Below, piece by piece: positions 53,895 through 61,394 of a stretch of DNA of 64,000 nt. The translations under genes were made by a program, and so were the position numbers. The notes beneath the pieces were generated by a model, which was not told where the DNA came from, ran no database searches, and was given only the letters and a program-made list of their open reading frames with translations. Within the stretch, counting starts at the first letter, position 1. Each line of letters begins with the position of its first letter. The stretch covers positions 124,001 through 188,000 of the forward strand of contig NZ_SUND01000007.1 in the NCBI RefSeq assembly GCF_005280205.1. Reading direction: 5' to 3'. This stretch comes from Bacillus yapensis. Lineage in GTDB: Bacteria; Bacillota; Bacilli; Bacillales; Cytobacillaceae.

Positions 53895-54090
53895 TAACCG
53901 GAGAAATTCCTTTTATTTTTGAAAAATTAGTGGATATTAAGTGAAATAGGCGGAGATTTTCAGCTTAATAACATAAAAAGCCTTAAAATCAGATAACATG
54001 TATAGCCCTAACAGGAAAAATTCCGCTTATTTATAGGGAAGAAAGAGGATTTTCTTGATTTAGCCGGAATTTTTCCTTCTATTTTTCAAT
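53895..54090. repeat. Array of four degenerate GGA-TTTTCC-CTTATTT repeats
   Basis: Four units of about 25-30 bp, about 52-62 bp apart, at 53895-53920, 53947-53970, 54009-54034 and 54061-54090. Each has a (C/G)GGA(A/G)(A/T)(A/T)TTTCC-like core and then a T-rich CTTATTT-like run. No coding sequence fits. They resemble dispersed intergenic repeats of Bacillus genomes. Confidence 0.5.
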
Positions 54091-54128
54091 GTAATAAAAT
54101 CAACCCCCACCTTTAACAGAGCTAATTG

Positions 54129-54166
54129 AAAAAGCAAACTCTCCTTAAATGGTGGGTTTGCTTTTT
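54129..54166. terminator. Bidirectional terminator between zosA and the GNAT gene
   Basis: AAAAAGCAAAC (54129-54139) pairs perfectly with GTTTGCTTTTT (54156-54166). Flanking CCCACC/GGTGGG segments could form a larger alternative structure. Confidence 0.75.
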
Positions 54167-54244
54167 GCATATTATTTATTTTCTGCCACTCAAAAGCACT
54201 TTGTATCGGCGTTTATCCGGTTCGGTTCTTAAATCTAAATCCTT

Positions 54245-54703
54245 TTAAATGTTATTTTCGTTCTTCCACTCATACTGAATATCAGGTAAATTTTCTTCAT
54301 TTTCATGGCCTCTACCTATTATTTCAAATCCATTCTTTTCATAAAATCTCTGTGCGTTTTTATTTATTTCAAAAGTGTATAAGGTTAATACTCCGTCTGA
54401 TTGTGCTTTCGCTCTCTCTAGTAATGCTTGACCAATACCTATTCCTTGATAATCTTTATGAACATAAAGCTGGCTTATTTCCGTTTTATTGTAGGCAACC
54501 ATTCCTACTACACTTTCATTAATCAATGCTAAGTCTATTTGAAATCGCTCTAGTAATATTTGATCTAAAAAATACAAATGACTCTCGAAGCTATGCTTTT
54601 CTTTCTGACCAATTGCTCTCTCTTTACTTTCTCTCCACATTTTCACTGTTTGCTCAGCATACTTAGGATCGTATGGAGCGAATAAGATTTTGTGTTGGTC
54701 CAT
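54245..54703 (-). CDS. GNAT family N-acetyltransferase
   Basis: A 152-residue GNAT protein. The acetyl-CoA site is QLYVHKDYQGIGIGQALLERA (Q/RxxGxG/A as QGIGIG, about residues 88-93), preceded by VVGMVAYNKTEISQLY and followed by YEKNGFEIIGRG. The target of acetylation is unknown. The start at ATG 54703 follows GGGAAGTG; the longer frame is not needed. Isolated gene convergent with zosA. Confidence 0.85.
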   Translation of the reverse strand: MDQHKILFAPYDPKYAEQTVKMWRESKERAIGQKEKHSFESHLYFLDQILLERFQIDLALINESVVGMVAYNKTEISQLYVHKDYQGIGIGQALLERAKAQSDGVLTLYTFEINKNAQRFYEKNGFEIIGRGHENEENLPDIQYEWKNENNI

Positions 54704-54805
54704 TATCACACTTCCCAATTTGTATAGTATTTTTCCAAATAATCGACATAAAGATTAATTTGCAAGATTCAAAGTTCATACACGTCCCCTCCAAATAACA
54801 ACAAA

Positions 54806-54832
54806 ATGACGTATGGAGATCACATACGTCAT
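54806..54832 (-). terminator. Terminator of the yfkJ-I-H operon
   Basis: A perfect 10-bp stem, ATGACGTATG (54806-54815) with CATACGTCAT (54823-54832), followed by a T-rich minus-strand tract. Confidence 0.75.
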
Positions 54833-54833
54833 T

Positions 54834-55661
54834 TCAACAGCTATCATCCTTTAAATAACTCGACAAAGCATTGATTTCTCCTCCGAGAATAATAATAATC
54901 CCAGACAGATAAAACCAAATCAATAGGACAATCACGGCTCCTATACTTCCGTACATCGCCGAGTAATTGCCAAAATTACTGACATAATACGAAAATCCAC
55001 CTGAAACGAGTAACCAGCTAATCGTTGAAAAAATTGCTCCTGGCAAAGCATCAATACATTTAAACTTTTTATTCGGGGCAAGCCAGTATAGAACAAGAAA
55101 AACAATAAAAATGATAATGGCACTGACTAACCAGCGAAACATATTCCAAAACGCAAGAAAGAGGTTTGTATACCCGAAAGTGTCAAACAAATACAGTCCG
55201 ATTTGCTTACCGAACACAGGGAGTAGCAAGGCAACGATAAACACAAAGATCATCGCTAAGGTAAATAGAACGGCAATCCCCCTTGAGACAATAAAAGAGC
55301 GATTCTCCTTCACCTCATACGCTTTGTTAAAAGCACGTATAATTGCATTCAAGCCATTGGAGGCAGACCAAATCGTTGCGATAATCCCGAATGATAGTAA
55401 CGTACCACTTTGGTGACTCATGATTTCTGTTAGGTTGGTATTGATAAAAGCCATCGTCTCTCCTGGCGCGAAATCTGCAACCACTCCAAGCATTTCTTCC
55501 TGTGTAATTGGTAAATAGGGAATCAGTGAGACAAGTACAATCAAAAGTGGAAATAGAGACAAAAGGAAAAAATACGCCAGCTGTGCGGCTAATCCGAAGA
55601 CATCATCCTCTTCCACCCTTTTCCATAAAAACATCAGCCCTCTTATACTGAAAAGCTCCAT
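54834..55661 (-). CDS. yfkH: YihY/BrkB family membrane protein (YfkH)
   Basis: A 275-residue protein of the YihY/RbnA (once called ribonuclease BN) family with six helices. Motifs LAAQLAYFFLLSLFPLLIVL, ATIWSASNGLNAIIRAFN and YLSGIIIILGGEINAL. Now thought to be a membrane protein, not a nuclease. Third in an operon with yfkJ and yfkI, as in B. subtilis. The terminator begins two bases after its stop. Confidence 0.92.
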   Translation of the reverse strand: MELFSIRGLMFLWKRVEEDDVFGLAAQLAYFFLLSLFPLLIVLVSLIPYLPITQEEMLGVVADFAPGETMAFINTNLTEIMSHQSGTLLSFGIIATIWSASNGLNAIIRAFNKAYEVKENRSFIVSRGIAVLFTLAMIFVFIVALLLPVFGKQIGLYLFDTFGYTNLFLAFWNMFRWLVSAIIIFIVFLVLYWLAPNKKFKCIDALPGAIFSTISWLLVSGGFSYYVSNFGNYSAMYGSIGAVIVLLIWFYLSGIIIILGGEINALSSYLKDDSC

Positions 55662-55689
55662 TCCACCACCTCGGTATATGGTTTATGGT

Positions 55690-56031
55690 TTATCGTGAAT
55701 AGGGAATTTCCTCTTCATCATGACTAAAAGCTTCCTTCGTATCTTTGACGATGCCCACTACAGTTGGAGTTACATCTCTCAACTCTTCTACCTTTTCTGC
55801 AATAAACGATACATCCTCACTGACTTGTTCTACCGCTGAACGAAGTTTAGAAGTCTTCGCCTTAATTTTTTCCGCCATCTCAGCAGGATGACTAATATAA
55901 TGGGATACCTCTTTTGTTCCTTTTTTACAGCTTTCTACAACAGACGTTCTTGTTTGTCGATCTAGTAGGCTAATCACGCCTCCAGCTAAAGCTCCAAGCA
56001 AAATGCCCTGCCAAAACTTATTGGTACTCAT
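55690..56031 (-). CDS. yfkI: YtxH-domain protein (YfkI)
   Basis: A 113-residue general-stress-type protein. N-terminal hydrophobic helix (FWQGILLGALAGGVISLL) followed by a long amphipathic helical region, the YtxH layout. It overlaps yfkJ by 4 bp at its start and precedes yfkH by 28 bp. In B. subtilis the yfkJIH operon is a SigB target. I could not find a clear SigB promoter here. Confidence 0.85.
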   Translation of the reverse strand: MSTNKFWQGILLGALAGGVISLLDRQTRTSVVESCKKGTKEVSHYISHPAEMAEKIKAKTSKLRSAVEQVSEDVSFIAEKVEELRDVTPTVVGIVKDTKEAFSHDEEEIPYSR

Positions 56032-56519
56032 TTAGCATGTCCTTCCTTTCCAATTAAATCAGTTGTTTTGATATGATCCAATAAATTCTTGCAACCTTGT
56101 TCAACTAAATCAAAAACCTCTTGAAAATTTCCCGTATAATATGGGTCTGGAACATTTTTCACCTGAACATCTGGGACAAAGTCCAGCAATACTTCTATTT
56201 TTGCTTTCGGATAAGCTGTTTTGAGCATTTCAATATTCCTTTTATTATCTGAATCCATGGCGATAATATAATCAAATTCATCTAGATCCCTCTCTTGGAT
56301 CTGCCTAGCCTTCAATCCTTCAGCACTAATGCTATATTTTTCAAGTATCTTTAAAGTACCATGATGAGGAGGTTGTCCAACATGCCAGTCTCCTGTTCCA
56401 GCTGAATCCACCTGGATCTTCTTCTCTAAGCCTTCCCTCTTTACTTCATGACGAAACATCGCCTCCGCCATTGGCGAACGACAAATATTCCCGAGACAAA
56501 CAAATAATACTTTAACCAT
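56028..56519 (-). CDS. yfkJ: Low-molecular-weight protein-tyrosine phosphatase (YfkJ)
   Basis: A 163-residue cytoplasmic phosphatase. The P-loop CLGNICRS is at residues 8-15 with nucleophile C8 and R14, and the general-acid DPYY is at the C-terminal side. The start at 56519 follows GGAGGG; a longer frame is not used. B. subtilis YfkJ is a stress-linked tyrosine phosphatase of this family. It leads the yfkJ-I-H operon and is divergent from yfkK. Confidence 0.92.
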   Translation of the reverse strand: MVKVLFVCLGNICRSPMAEAMFRHEVKREGLEKKIQVDSAGTGDWHVGQPPHHGTLKILEKYSISAEGLKARQIQERDLDEFDYIIAMDSDNKRNIEMLKTAYPKAKIEVLLDFVPDVQVKNVPDPYYTGNFQEVFDLVEQGCKNLLDHIKTTDLIGKEGHAK

Positions 56520-56686
56520 GTGACATTCCCTCCTTGTTTCCATTTTCTTTAAAATTCTAGACAACATCAAAACTTCTTAAAAAAATCTCTGCCATTATCA
56601 TATATTTAATGCCTGAAAGATGTTAATATTCACCTATGGACTGTGCATATACTAAAACGAATATAAGGTAAAGGCAGGGGATCAAC

Positions 56687-56911
56687 ATGAATCTATCAGT
56701 TGCTTCGGTTGAAAATGTGGAATTTATGATTGAAAAAATCAAAGAAAAGCTAAAAGTGCTAAACTTTGGCGCGATTAAACCATCTCATTTTGATGAAAAT
56801 ATGTATGAAGAATTAAAAGAAATCTATGAGCTAGTGATGAAGAAGGATTCCTTCAGTCCGAACGAAATGCAGGCCCTTGCCGAAGAATTAGGAAACTTAC
56901 GCAAGCTATAG
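56687..56911 (+). CDS. yfkK: UPF0435 protein YfkK
   Basis: A 74-residue helical protein of the UPF0435/DUF1128 family: VEFMIEKIKEKLKVLNFGAIKPSHFDENMYEELKEIYELVMKKDSFSPNEMQAL. GGGGATC precedes the ATG. It keeps the B. subtilis position beside yfkJ, but divergent. Function unknown. Confidence 0.92.
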   Translation: MNLSVASVENVEFMIEKIKEKLKVLNFGAIKPSHFDENMYEELKEIYELVMKKDSFSPNEMQALAEELGNLRKL

Positions 56912-56929
56912 TAACCAAAGATTAGAATG

Positions 56930-56958
56930 AAAGTCCAATTCATTGCGAATTGGACTTT
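56930..56958. terminator. Terminator between yfkK and the HD-GYP gene
   Basis: A perfect 12-bp stem, AAAGTCCAATTC (56930-56941) with GAATTGGACTTT (56947-56958). It serves both convergent genes. Confidence 0.8.
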
Positions 56959-56973
56959 TGTATGTTCATGATT

Positions 56974-57963
56974 TTATACCTCTTGTAAAACCTCGGTAAT
57001 AAGCAGTGTATGGTGCTCCGCTAATGAAAGTTCTTCACTTGTATCCAAATAGCGGATATATGGACGCTGTAAATTTCCAAGAATCTTCGTTACAATTCCT
57101 TCTCGACCATTATTAAGTCTTACTTTTGTTCCCGGAATATAACTAGGTACTTGTTGTACAAAAAGACTAATTAAATCGGCTCGAAACATCGTATTGCTTT
57201 TGGTCATCACATACTCCATTGCCTCATGTGGCGATAATCCTTCTTTCGAAAGACTGTTTTCATAAAAATTTGCCAAGGCACACACTTGTGCGAATTCATG
57301 GATTTCTTTTGCATCAAGCCCTCGAGGCTCCCCACTTCCATCAACTGCTTCATGATGTTGATAGGCCACATGTGCAGACAAAAGACTCACTTCGCGTATC
57401 TTTCTTAAGTATTCAAAGCCAACCCTTGCATGATGCTCTGACTCATCGGAAACCGTTAAAACCTTTCCAATATCGTGTAGAAGGCAGCCCATCGCAAAAT
57501 CCTTAATTTGAATTTGGGAGATCCCTAATTTTTTCGCTAATTGGAGCGCCAAAAGAGTCACATTAATAGAATGCGCATATTCTCTTAGCTCCTCTGCTAA
57601 GGAAGAGGTTGGAACCAAGAAAATCGCCTTTCGTTTCGAGACCTCATCGACAAGTAAAAGCACTTGTCTTTGAAGCTCCCGAATTGGAAGTTCCTTTTTT
57701 TCAACAACAGCATCATAAGCCTTTTTTAACACATCAATAGCATCCATCCAGTTTGGAATATCGACCATTTCCTCCATCGTAATCCCGTAAGAAACGGCAT
57801 CCTCAACGAATAAGTATCGGATGTCCAACTCCTTTATTCTTTGCAAATACGTTGGATGAATAGATCTCCCTGCTCCAAGTAAAACTCGTCGGTGTTTATC
57901 ATAAATTGGCCGTGCCAGCTGCATTAGTTTTGGATTATAATCATCAATACTAATAAGTCTCAT
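56974..57963 (-). CDS. HD-GYP domain protein with altered GYP motif
   Basis: A 329-residue protein with an HD-GYP-type phosphohydrolase domain (about 120-270). The HD pair is H163-D164 (CLLHDIGKV), with H203-H204 in YQHHEAVDGSG. The usual GYP reads G-E-P (residues 211-213). The C-terminal segment (about 275-325) is a small strand-rich domain seen in related Bacillus proteins. HD-GYP proteins hydrolyse cyclic di-GMP or other cyclic dinucleotides; with Glu for Tyr the activity is uncertain. No input domain with transmembrane segments is present. Confidence 0.85.
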   Translation of the reverse strand: MRLISIDDYNPKLMQLARPIYDKHRRVLLGAGRSIHPTYLQRIKELDIRYLFVEDAVSYGITMEEMVDIPNWMDAIDVLKKAYDAVVEKKELPIRELQRQVLLLVDEVSKRKAIFLVPTSSLAEELREYAHSINVTLLALQLAKKLGISQIQIKDFAMGCLLHDIGKVLTVSDESEHHARVGFEYLRKIREVSLLSAHVAYQHHEAVDGSGEPRGLDAKEIHEFAQVCALANFYENSLSKEGLSPHEAMEYVMTKSNTMFRADLISLFVQQVPSYIPGTKVRLNNGREGIVTKILGNLQRPYIRYLDTSEELSLAEHHTLLITEVLQEV

Positions 57964-58024
57964 GTACTTCCCCTTTTAATCCATATTTTCTATGGGACCA
58001 TTTCAGGCCAATTTCAGATAAAGT

Positions 58025-58774
58025 TTATTTTTGCTCAGTAAGAATGATTGGACCATCCTTTGTAATAGCAATTGTATGCTCGTACTGTGCTGAATAAGTT
58101 CCATCCACGGTTCTAGCTGTCCAGCCGTTATCATCCATCTTCATGTAAAACTCGCCAATGTTTACCATCGGTTCAATCGTAAAGACCATTCCTTCTTTAA
58201 TTCTCGCCCCTTTTCCTGGTAAACCATAATGAGGAACATCTGGCTTTTCATGAATCGATGCACCAATCCCATGACCGATAAAATCACGGACAACAGAGAA
58301 GCCTTCTCCTTCGACATAGGTCTGAATTGCATGACCAATATCGCCGATTCGATTGCCAACCTGTGCTTGCTCAATACCTTTATACAGAGCTTCTTTGGTA
58401 ACTTCTAAAAGCTTCGCTGTCTCATCAGAAACCTTTCCAACCGCATAGCTCCATGCTGAATCGGCAAGAGCTCCGTTTAAATTCACAACCATATCAATCG
58501 TGACGATATCGCCTTCTTTGAGCGGCTCTTTACGAGGGAAACCATGGCATATTTCATCATTTATACTTGCACAAGTAGCATACTCATATCCTTTATAACC
58601 CTTTTGTTCTGCTGTTGCACCATGCTTTTCAAGATAAGCATCAACAAACTTTTCTATTTCCCAAGTAGTAATTCCCGGCTTGATCATTTTCGCAATTTCT
58701 TTATGAACAGAAGCAAGTAATTCACCAGCTTTTTGCATCATTTCAATCTCTCTTGGTGATTTTAAAACAATCAT
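58025..58774 (-). CDS. mapB: Type I methionine aminopeptidase (YflG/MapB)
   Basis: A 249-residue metal-dependent peptidase removing N-terminal methionine. The five metal ligands are in DMVV-type IDMVVNLNGALADSAW (two Asp), GHGIGASIHE (His), FTIEPMVN (Glu) and EHTIAITKDG (Glu). The residue pattern and short N terminus match MapB (YflG) of B. subtilis rather than the ribosomal-protein-operon Map. It is single, with an AGGAGG site. Confidence 0.93.
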   Translation of the reverse strand: MIVLKSPREIEMMQKAGELLASVHKEIAKMIKPGITTWEIEKFVDAYLEKHGATAEQKGYKGYEYATCASINDEICHGFPRKEPLKEGDIVTIDMVVNLNGALADSAWSYAVGKVSDETAKLLEVTKEALYKGIEQAQVGNRIGDIGHAIQTYVEGEGFSVVRDFIGHGIGASIHEKPDVPHYGLPGKGARIKEGMVFTIEPMVNIGEFYMKMDDNGWTARTVDGTYSAQYEHTIAITKDGPIILTEQK

Positions 58775-58918
58775 TTATGACCCTCCTTATTACGAGTACA
58801 AATAGCACCCTCCATAATTGTAATACTTTTCAACTCACAATCAAAATAAATTTTTCCACTCATCCATTCTTTAGCATTGTCACAATGAAATAATTATACT
58901 ATTATGTAGATGAAATAT

Positions 58919-59015
58919 TGTTCTAACAATTGCTATAACTCCGAAAACTTATATAGGCTTTCAGTTATCAGATGTGATAAAATATTAGAAAACTTTTTCG
59001 TTCTGAATATGGAAC
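58919..59015. promoter_or_regulatory. SinR-box-like sites upstream of sinR
   Basis: GTTCTAA at 58920-58926 and an inverted GTTC-N8-GAAC at 59000-59015 resemble SinR operator elements (GTTCTYT). Autoregulation is possible; no clear promoter was fixed. Confidence 0.35.
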
Positions 59016-59072
59016 TATTTCTAAATATTTGTTATGATAAAATTATTCATATTGATAAGGTGTGTGACTTGA

Positions 59073-59396
59073 ATGATTGGTGATCGCGTAAAAAAACTCC
59101 GACAAGAAAAAAAGATGTCTCTCTCAGAACTCGCTGAACAAGCTGGAGTGGCAAAGTCATATTTAAGTTCCTTAGAAAGGAATCTTCAAAGCAACCCATC
59201 CATTCAGTTTCTTGAGAAAATTGCAGGTGTTTTGCGTGTCCCAGTTGATTACCTTATTCACGAACACTTAAACGACGACGATCTTGACTCTGAGTGGATT
59301 AAAATCGTAAAAGAAGCGATGGATTCAGGTGTAACGAAAGATCAATTTAGAGAGTATCTTGAATTTAACAAATGGAAAATTAATCAAAGCAAATAG
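59073..59396 (+). CDS. sinR: Master regulator of biofilm formation SinR
   Basis: A 107-residue DNA-binding protein. The N-terminal Xre/HTH_3 domain (residues 1-64) shows LSELAEQAGVAKSYLSSLERNLQSNPSIQFLEKIAGVL, nearly the B. subtilis SinR recognition region. The C-terminal SinI/SinR interaction domain (about 75-103) is LDSEWIKIVKEAMDSGVTKDQFREYLEFNKWK. SinR represses extracellular matrix genes and SinI blocks it. Usually the sinI gene sits directly upstream on the same strand; here it is convergent downstream. Confidence 0.95.
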   Translation: MIGDRVKKLRQEKKMSLSELAEQAGVAKSYLSSLERNLQSNPSIQFLEKIAGVLRVPVDYLIHEHLNDDDLDSEWIKIVKEAMDSGVTKDQFREYLEFNKWKINQSK

Positions 59397-59424
59397 CCTG
59401 TTCATTTTTTGAACAGGCTTTTTT
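59395..59424 (+). terminator. sinR terminator
   Basis: AGCCTGTTC (59395-59403) pairs with GAACAGGCT (59411-59419), followed by six T. The stem begins in the stop codon region. Confidence 0.85.
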
Positions 59425-59455
59425 ATGGTCATTTAGGAGTGAGCAACAATCTATC

Positions 59456-59584
59456 TTAATTCTCTTTTTTGTTAAGAAACTCCCGAATTTCTTCTTTCTC
59501 TATCCCTAGTTTTTTGGCTTCTTTGATTAATTCCAGCCATTCCGTGTCTAATCCTTCAATGCTCGTTCTCACTTCTATCACCAT
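59456..59584 (-). CDS. sinI: SinR antagonist SinI
   Basis: A 42-residue protein too short for usual gene calls. It carries the SinI dimerisation pattern GLDTEWLELIKEAKKLGIEKEEIREFLNKK, which aligns with residues 74-103 of the SinR in this window (both have LD-EW...EA...G...K..REF/YL). GGGGGA precedes the ATG. It faces sinR, whose terminator lies 32 bp past its stop. Its 366-bp upstream region has an 8-of-9 match to a Spo0A box (TTTTTCGAA, 59775-59783), which fits Spo0A activation of sinI in B. subtilis. Confidence 0.85.
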   Translation of the reverse strand: MVIEVRTSIEGLDTEWLELIKEAKKLGIEKEEIREFLNKKEN

Positions 59585-59950
59585 ATTTCCCCCTAAAATT
59601 CGGATCGAATTTCAGCAGTCCAGCCGTCATAGCATTAATCCCTACCTTAGACCTGAGACTTTGCGCCCCTATTTTTCAATAAGTTTGCCTTTTTAGCGTC
59701 CTATATTTTTTATCCCAAACTTAGTCTACTTCCTTTCTTGCAATAAAAGTGTAGGTATTTGTCATTAGATTGAATTTTTCGAATATTATTTTCCTACAAA
59801 AATCGTCAATCCCTAACAGAAAAACTAATTAATTTTTATCAATGCCTCCTTTTCTATGTAGGACTACAACTATTTCTGTTTCTTTCTGTCGAAAATGCAT
59901 GAGAAGATTTTTTTGCTGCTACGGACTTAAAATCTGAGATGTTCCGAATA
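59585..59950. other. Intergenic region upstream of sinI, no gene seen
   Basis: No supported open frame. On the minus strand TAGACT-17-TATAGG (59702-59730) is a possible promoter, and TTTTTCGAA (59775-59783) is a Spo0A-box-like sequence. Confidence 0.45.
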
Positions 59951-60139
59951 CTATATTTTCTGGTAGTTTTGTAGGATTCTCTTTCTTGGGAAGGTTTTCA
60001 CATGAATCCGTTCAAGCGTGTTAGCGTCAAAAAAGGGCCGTTCGGTTAAATCGTTGCCACATAAAGGACAAAACCATTTACCAAACTCACTACTGCCAAA
60101 AGAGGGCCTATTACATTTCTCACAATTTTTCCGATACAT
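59951..60139 (-). CDS. Small zinc-ribbon protein
   Basis: A 62-residue protein with two CxxC pairs: C6-E-K-C9 and C24-P-L-C27, a likely structural zinc site. The C-terminal half is basic (HVKTFPRKRILQNYQKI). GGGGATTC precedes the ATG. Function unknown; no family identified. Confidence 0.7.
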   Translation of the reverse strand: MYRKNCEKCNRPSFGSSEFGKWFCPLCGNDLTERPFFDANTLERIHVKTFPRKRILQNYQKI

Positions 60140-60416
60140 GCGAATCCCCTTTTCTATTGTTCTATAAACCGACGACTTGTTCTTTATAAAGAATATATCT
60201 CTATTTTAGTACTTTTCTAACAGTTTTAACACAGAGATAAATCGTCATATTTTTTCTTTTTAAAGAACAATTTTCTTGGAAATTCGCCTTTTTCTCTCAT
60301 TTCTCTTTCTATATTATGCCGGTTATAAGTTTTGAATATTCTGTTAAAATCATTTGTCTAATCGGTGACAAAGAGAATATAATTACTATAAGTATAGGAC
60401 GAAAGGTGGTAATGCA

Positions 60417-60533
60417 ATGACATTCTTTCATGTTCTCAATTTTGCGATTCCCATTGCATCGATGATTGCTATCGGCTTTCTCTTAGATAGGATGTGTAAA
60501 CCAACAGCTAAGCAGGACGATTCGAATGAATAA
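60417..60533 (+). CDS. 38-residue membrane protein
   Basis: A 38-residue protein with one transmembrane helix (VLNFAIPIASMIAIGFLL) followed by a positively charged, then acidic tail. AGGTGG lies 7 nt before the ATG, and the codon pattern is Bacillus-like. It is preceded by a 270-bp gap and followed at once by the large nested hairpin. Function unknown; such micropeptides often tune membrane complexes. Confidence 0.6.
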   Translation: MTFFHVLNFAIPIASMIAIGFLLDRMCKPTAKQDDSNE

Positions 60534-60534
60534 A

Positions 60535-60611
60535 AAAGGAGAGGGGTTTAATACGGTCCTGTAGATAGATGTCCTACCTACAGAAACCCTATTAATGGCT
60601 CCCTCTCCTTT
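60535..60611. terminator. Large nested hairpin terminator between the micropeptide gene and motB
   Basis: AAAGGAGAGGG (60535-60545) pairs perfectly with CCCTCTCCTTT (60601-60611). Inner pairs TTAATA/TATTAA (60548-60553 with 60590-60595) and CTGTAG/CTACAG (60559-60564 with 60577-60582) continue the structure. On the minus strand it is followed by six T, terminating motAB. Confidence 0.75.
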
Positions 60612-60617
60612 GTATGC

Positions 60618-61394
60618 TTAATTCGACGATGTTCTTGGTAATATCAATATTTCTACACGGCGATTTTTTGCTTTTCCTTCAGCTGTATCATTGCTTGCAA
60701 CTGGTTGGAATTCACCAAATCCTTTTGCGCTAAACCAAGCTGGGTCGAGCTTGTCATTTTTCAAAAGGATCTTCATAAAATTGATCGCTCTCATGACACT
60801 TAATTCCCAGTTGGATTCGAACTGGGGATTCTTAATCGGAACATTATCTGTATGACCACTAATCACGATATTTCTTGGTGGGCTCATGACGAGTAGATCT
60901 GAAATTTCACTTGCCGTTTTTAAATCCTCAGGTCTCACTTCTGAGCTTCCCGATGGAAACAATACGTTGTCTCGAATCGTTAGTAAAAGGCCTTCATCTG
61001 TTAACGAGGTATCAAGCTTGTCTGTCAGATTTTTCTCTGCAATATAAGCTTCTACCTTCTTTTGTATGTTTTCTAACTCAAGCTTTTCAATTTGCTTAGC
61101 CTTCTCTTCACTTTGTTCTTCCTTTTCTTCCTCATCCTCACTCTTCACGTCATCAAGAGCCTGTGCCTCTTCCTCGGGCATTGGACTAGGATATTCGAAT
61201 ATTCCGGTTCCACTTGAGAAGGCTTCGTTAAATGCCTGCGACATGGCTTGCAATTTTTGCGCATCAACGGTGCTCATAGAAAACAATACGATGAATAATG
61301 CCAATAAAAGCGTTAAAATATCTGCATAAGGAATGAGCCATGATTCATCGACATGCTCTTCATGGTGCTCCTTTTTCCTTCTTCGTCTACTCAC
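60618..61394 (-). CDS. motB: Flagellar motor stator protein MotB
   Basis: A 258-residue stator protein. One transmembrane helix (IPYADILTLLLALFIVLFSM) carries the proton-binding Asp (D25). A flexible Glu/Lys-rich plug region follows, then an OmpA-type peptidoglycan-binding domain (NIVISGHTDNVPI, FESNWELSVMRAINFM, GFGEFQPVASNDTAEGKAKNRRVEI). The proton-conducting Asp in YAD suggests MotB rather than the sodium-type MotS, though the ion is inference. The GTG at 61394 overlaps the motA stop; a GTG at 61406 is possible. Confidence 0.93.
   Translation of the reverse strand: MSRRRRKKEHHEEHVDESWLIPYADILTLLLALFIVLFSMSTVDAQKLQAMSQAFNEAFSSGTGIFEYPSPMPEEEAQALDDVKSEDEEEKEEQSEEKAKQIEKLELENIQKKVEAYIAEKNLTDKLDTSLTDEGLLLTIRDNVLFPSGSSEVRPEDLKTASEISDLLVMSPPRNIVISGHTDNVPIKNPQFESNWELSVMRAINFMKILLKNDKLDPAWFSAKGFGEFQPVASNDTAEGKAKNRRVEILILPRTSSN

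Noticed and set aside
53895-54090. Possible CRISPR array
   Set aside because: Units are degenerate and short of identical repeats, with no spacer uniqueness pattern and no cas genes in the window.
56520-56680. SigB promoter for yfkJIH
   Set aside because: No GTTTAA followed at 13-15 bp by GGGWAW was found upstream of yfkJ.
59469-59696. 75-codon plus-strand frame
   Set aside because: It is antisense to sinI and has no ribosome site; sinI on the other strand has both a site and a recognisable domain.
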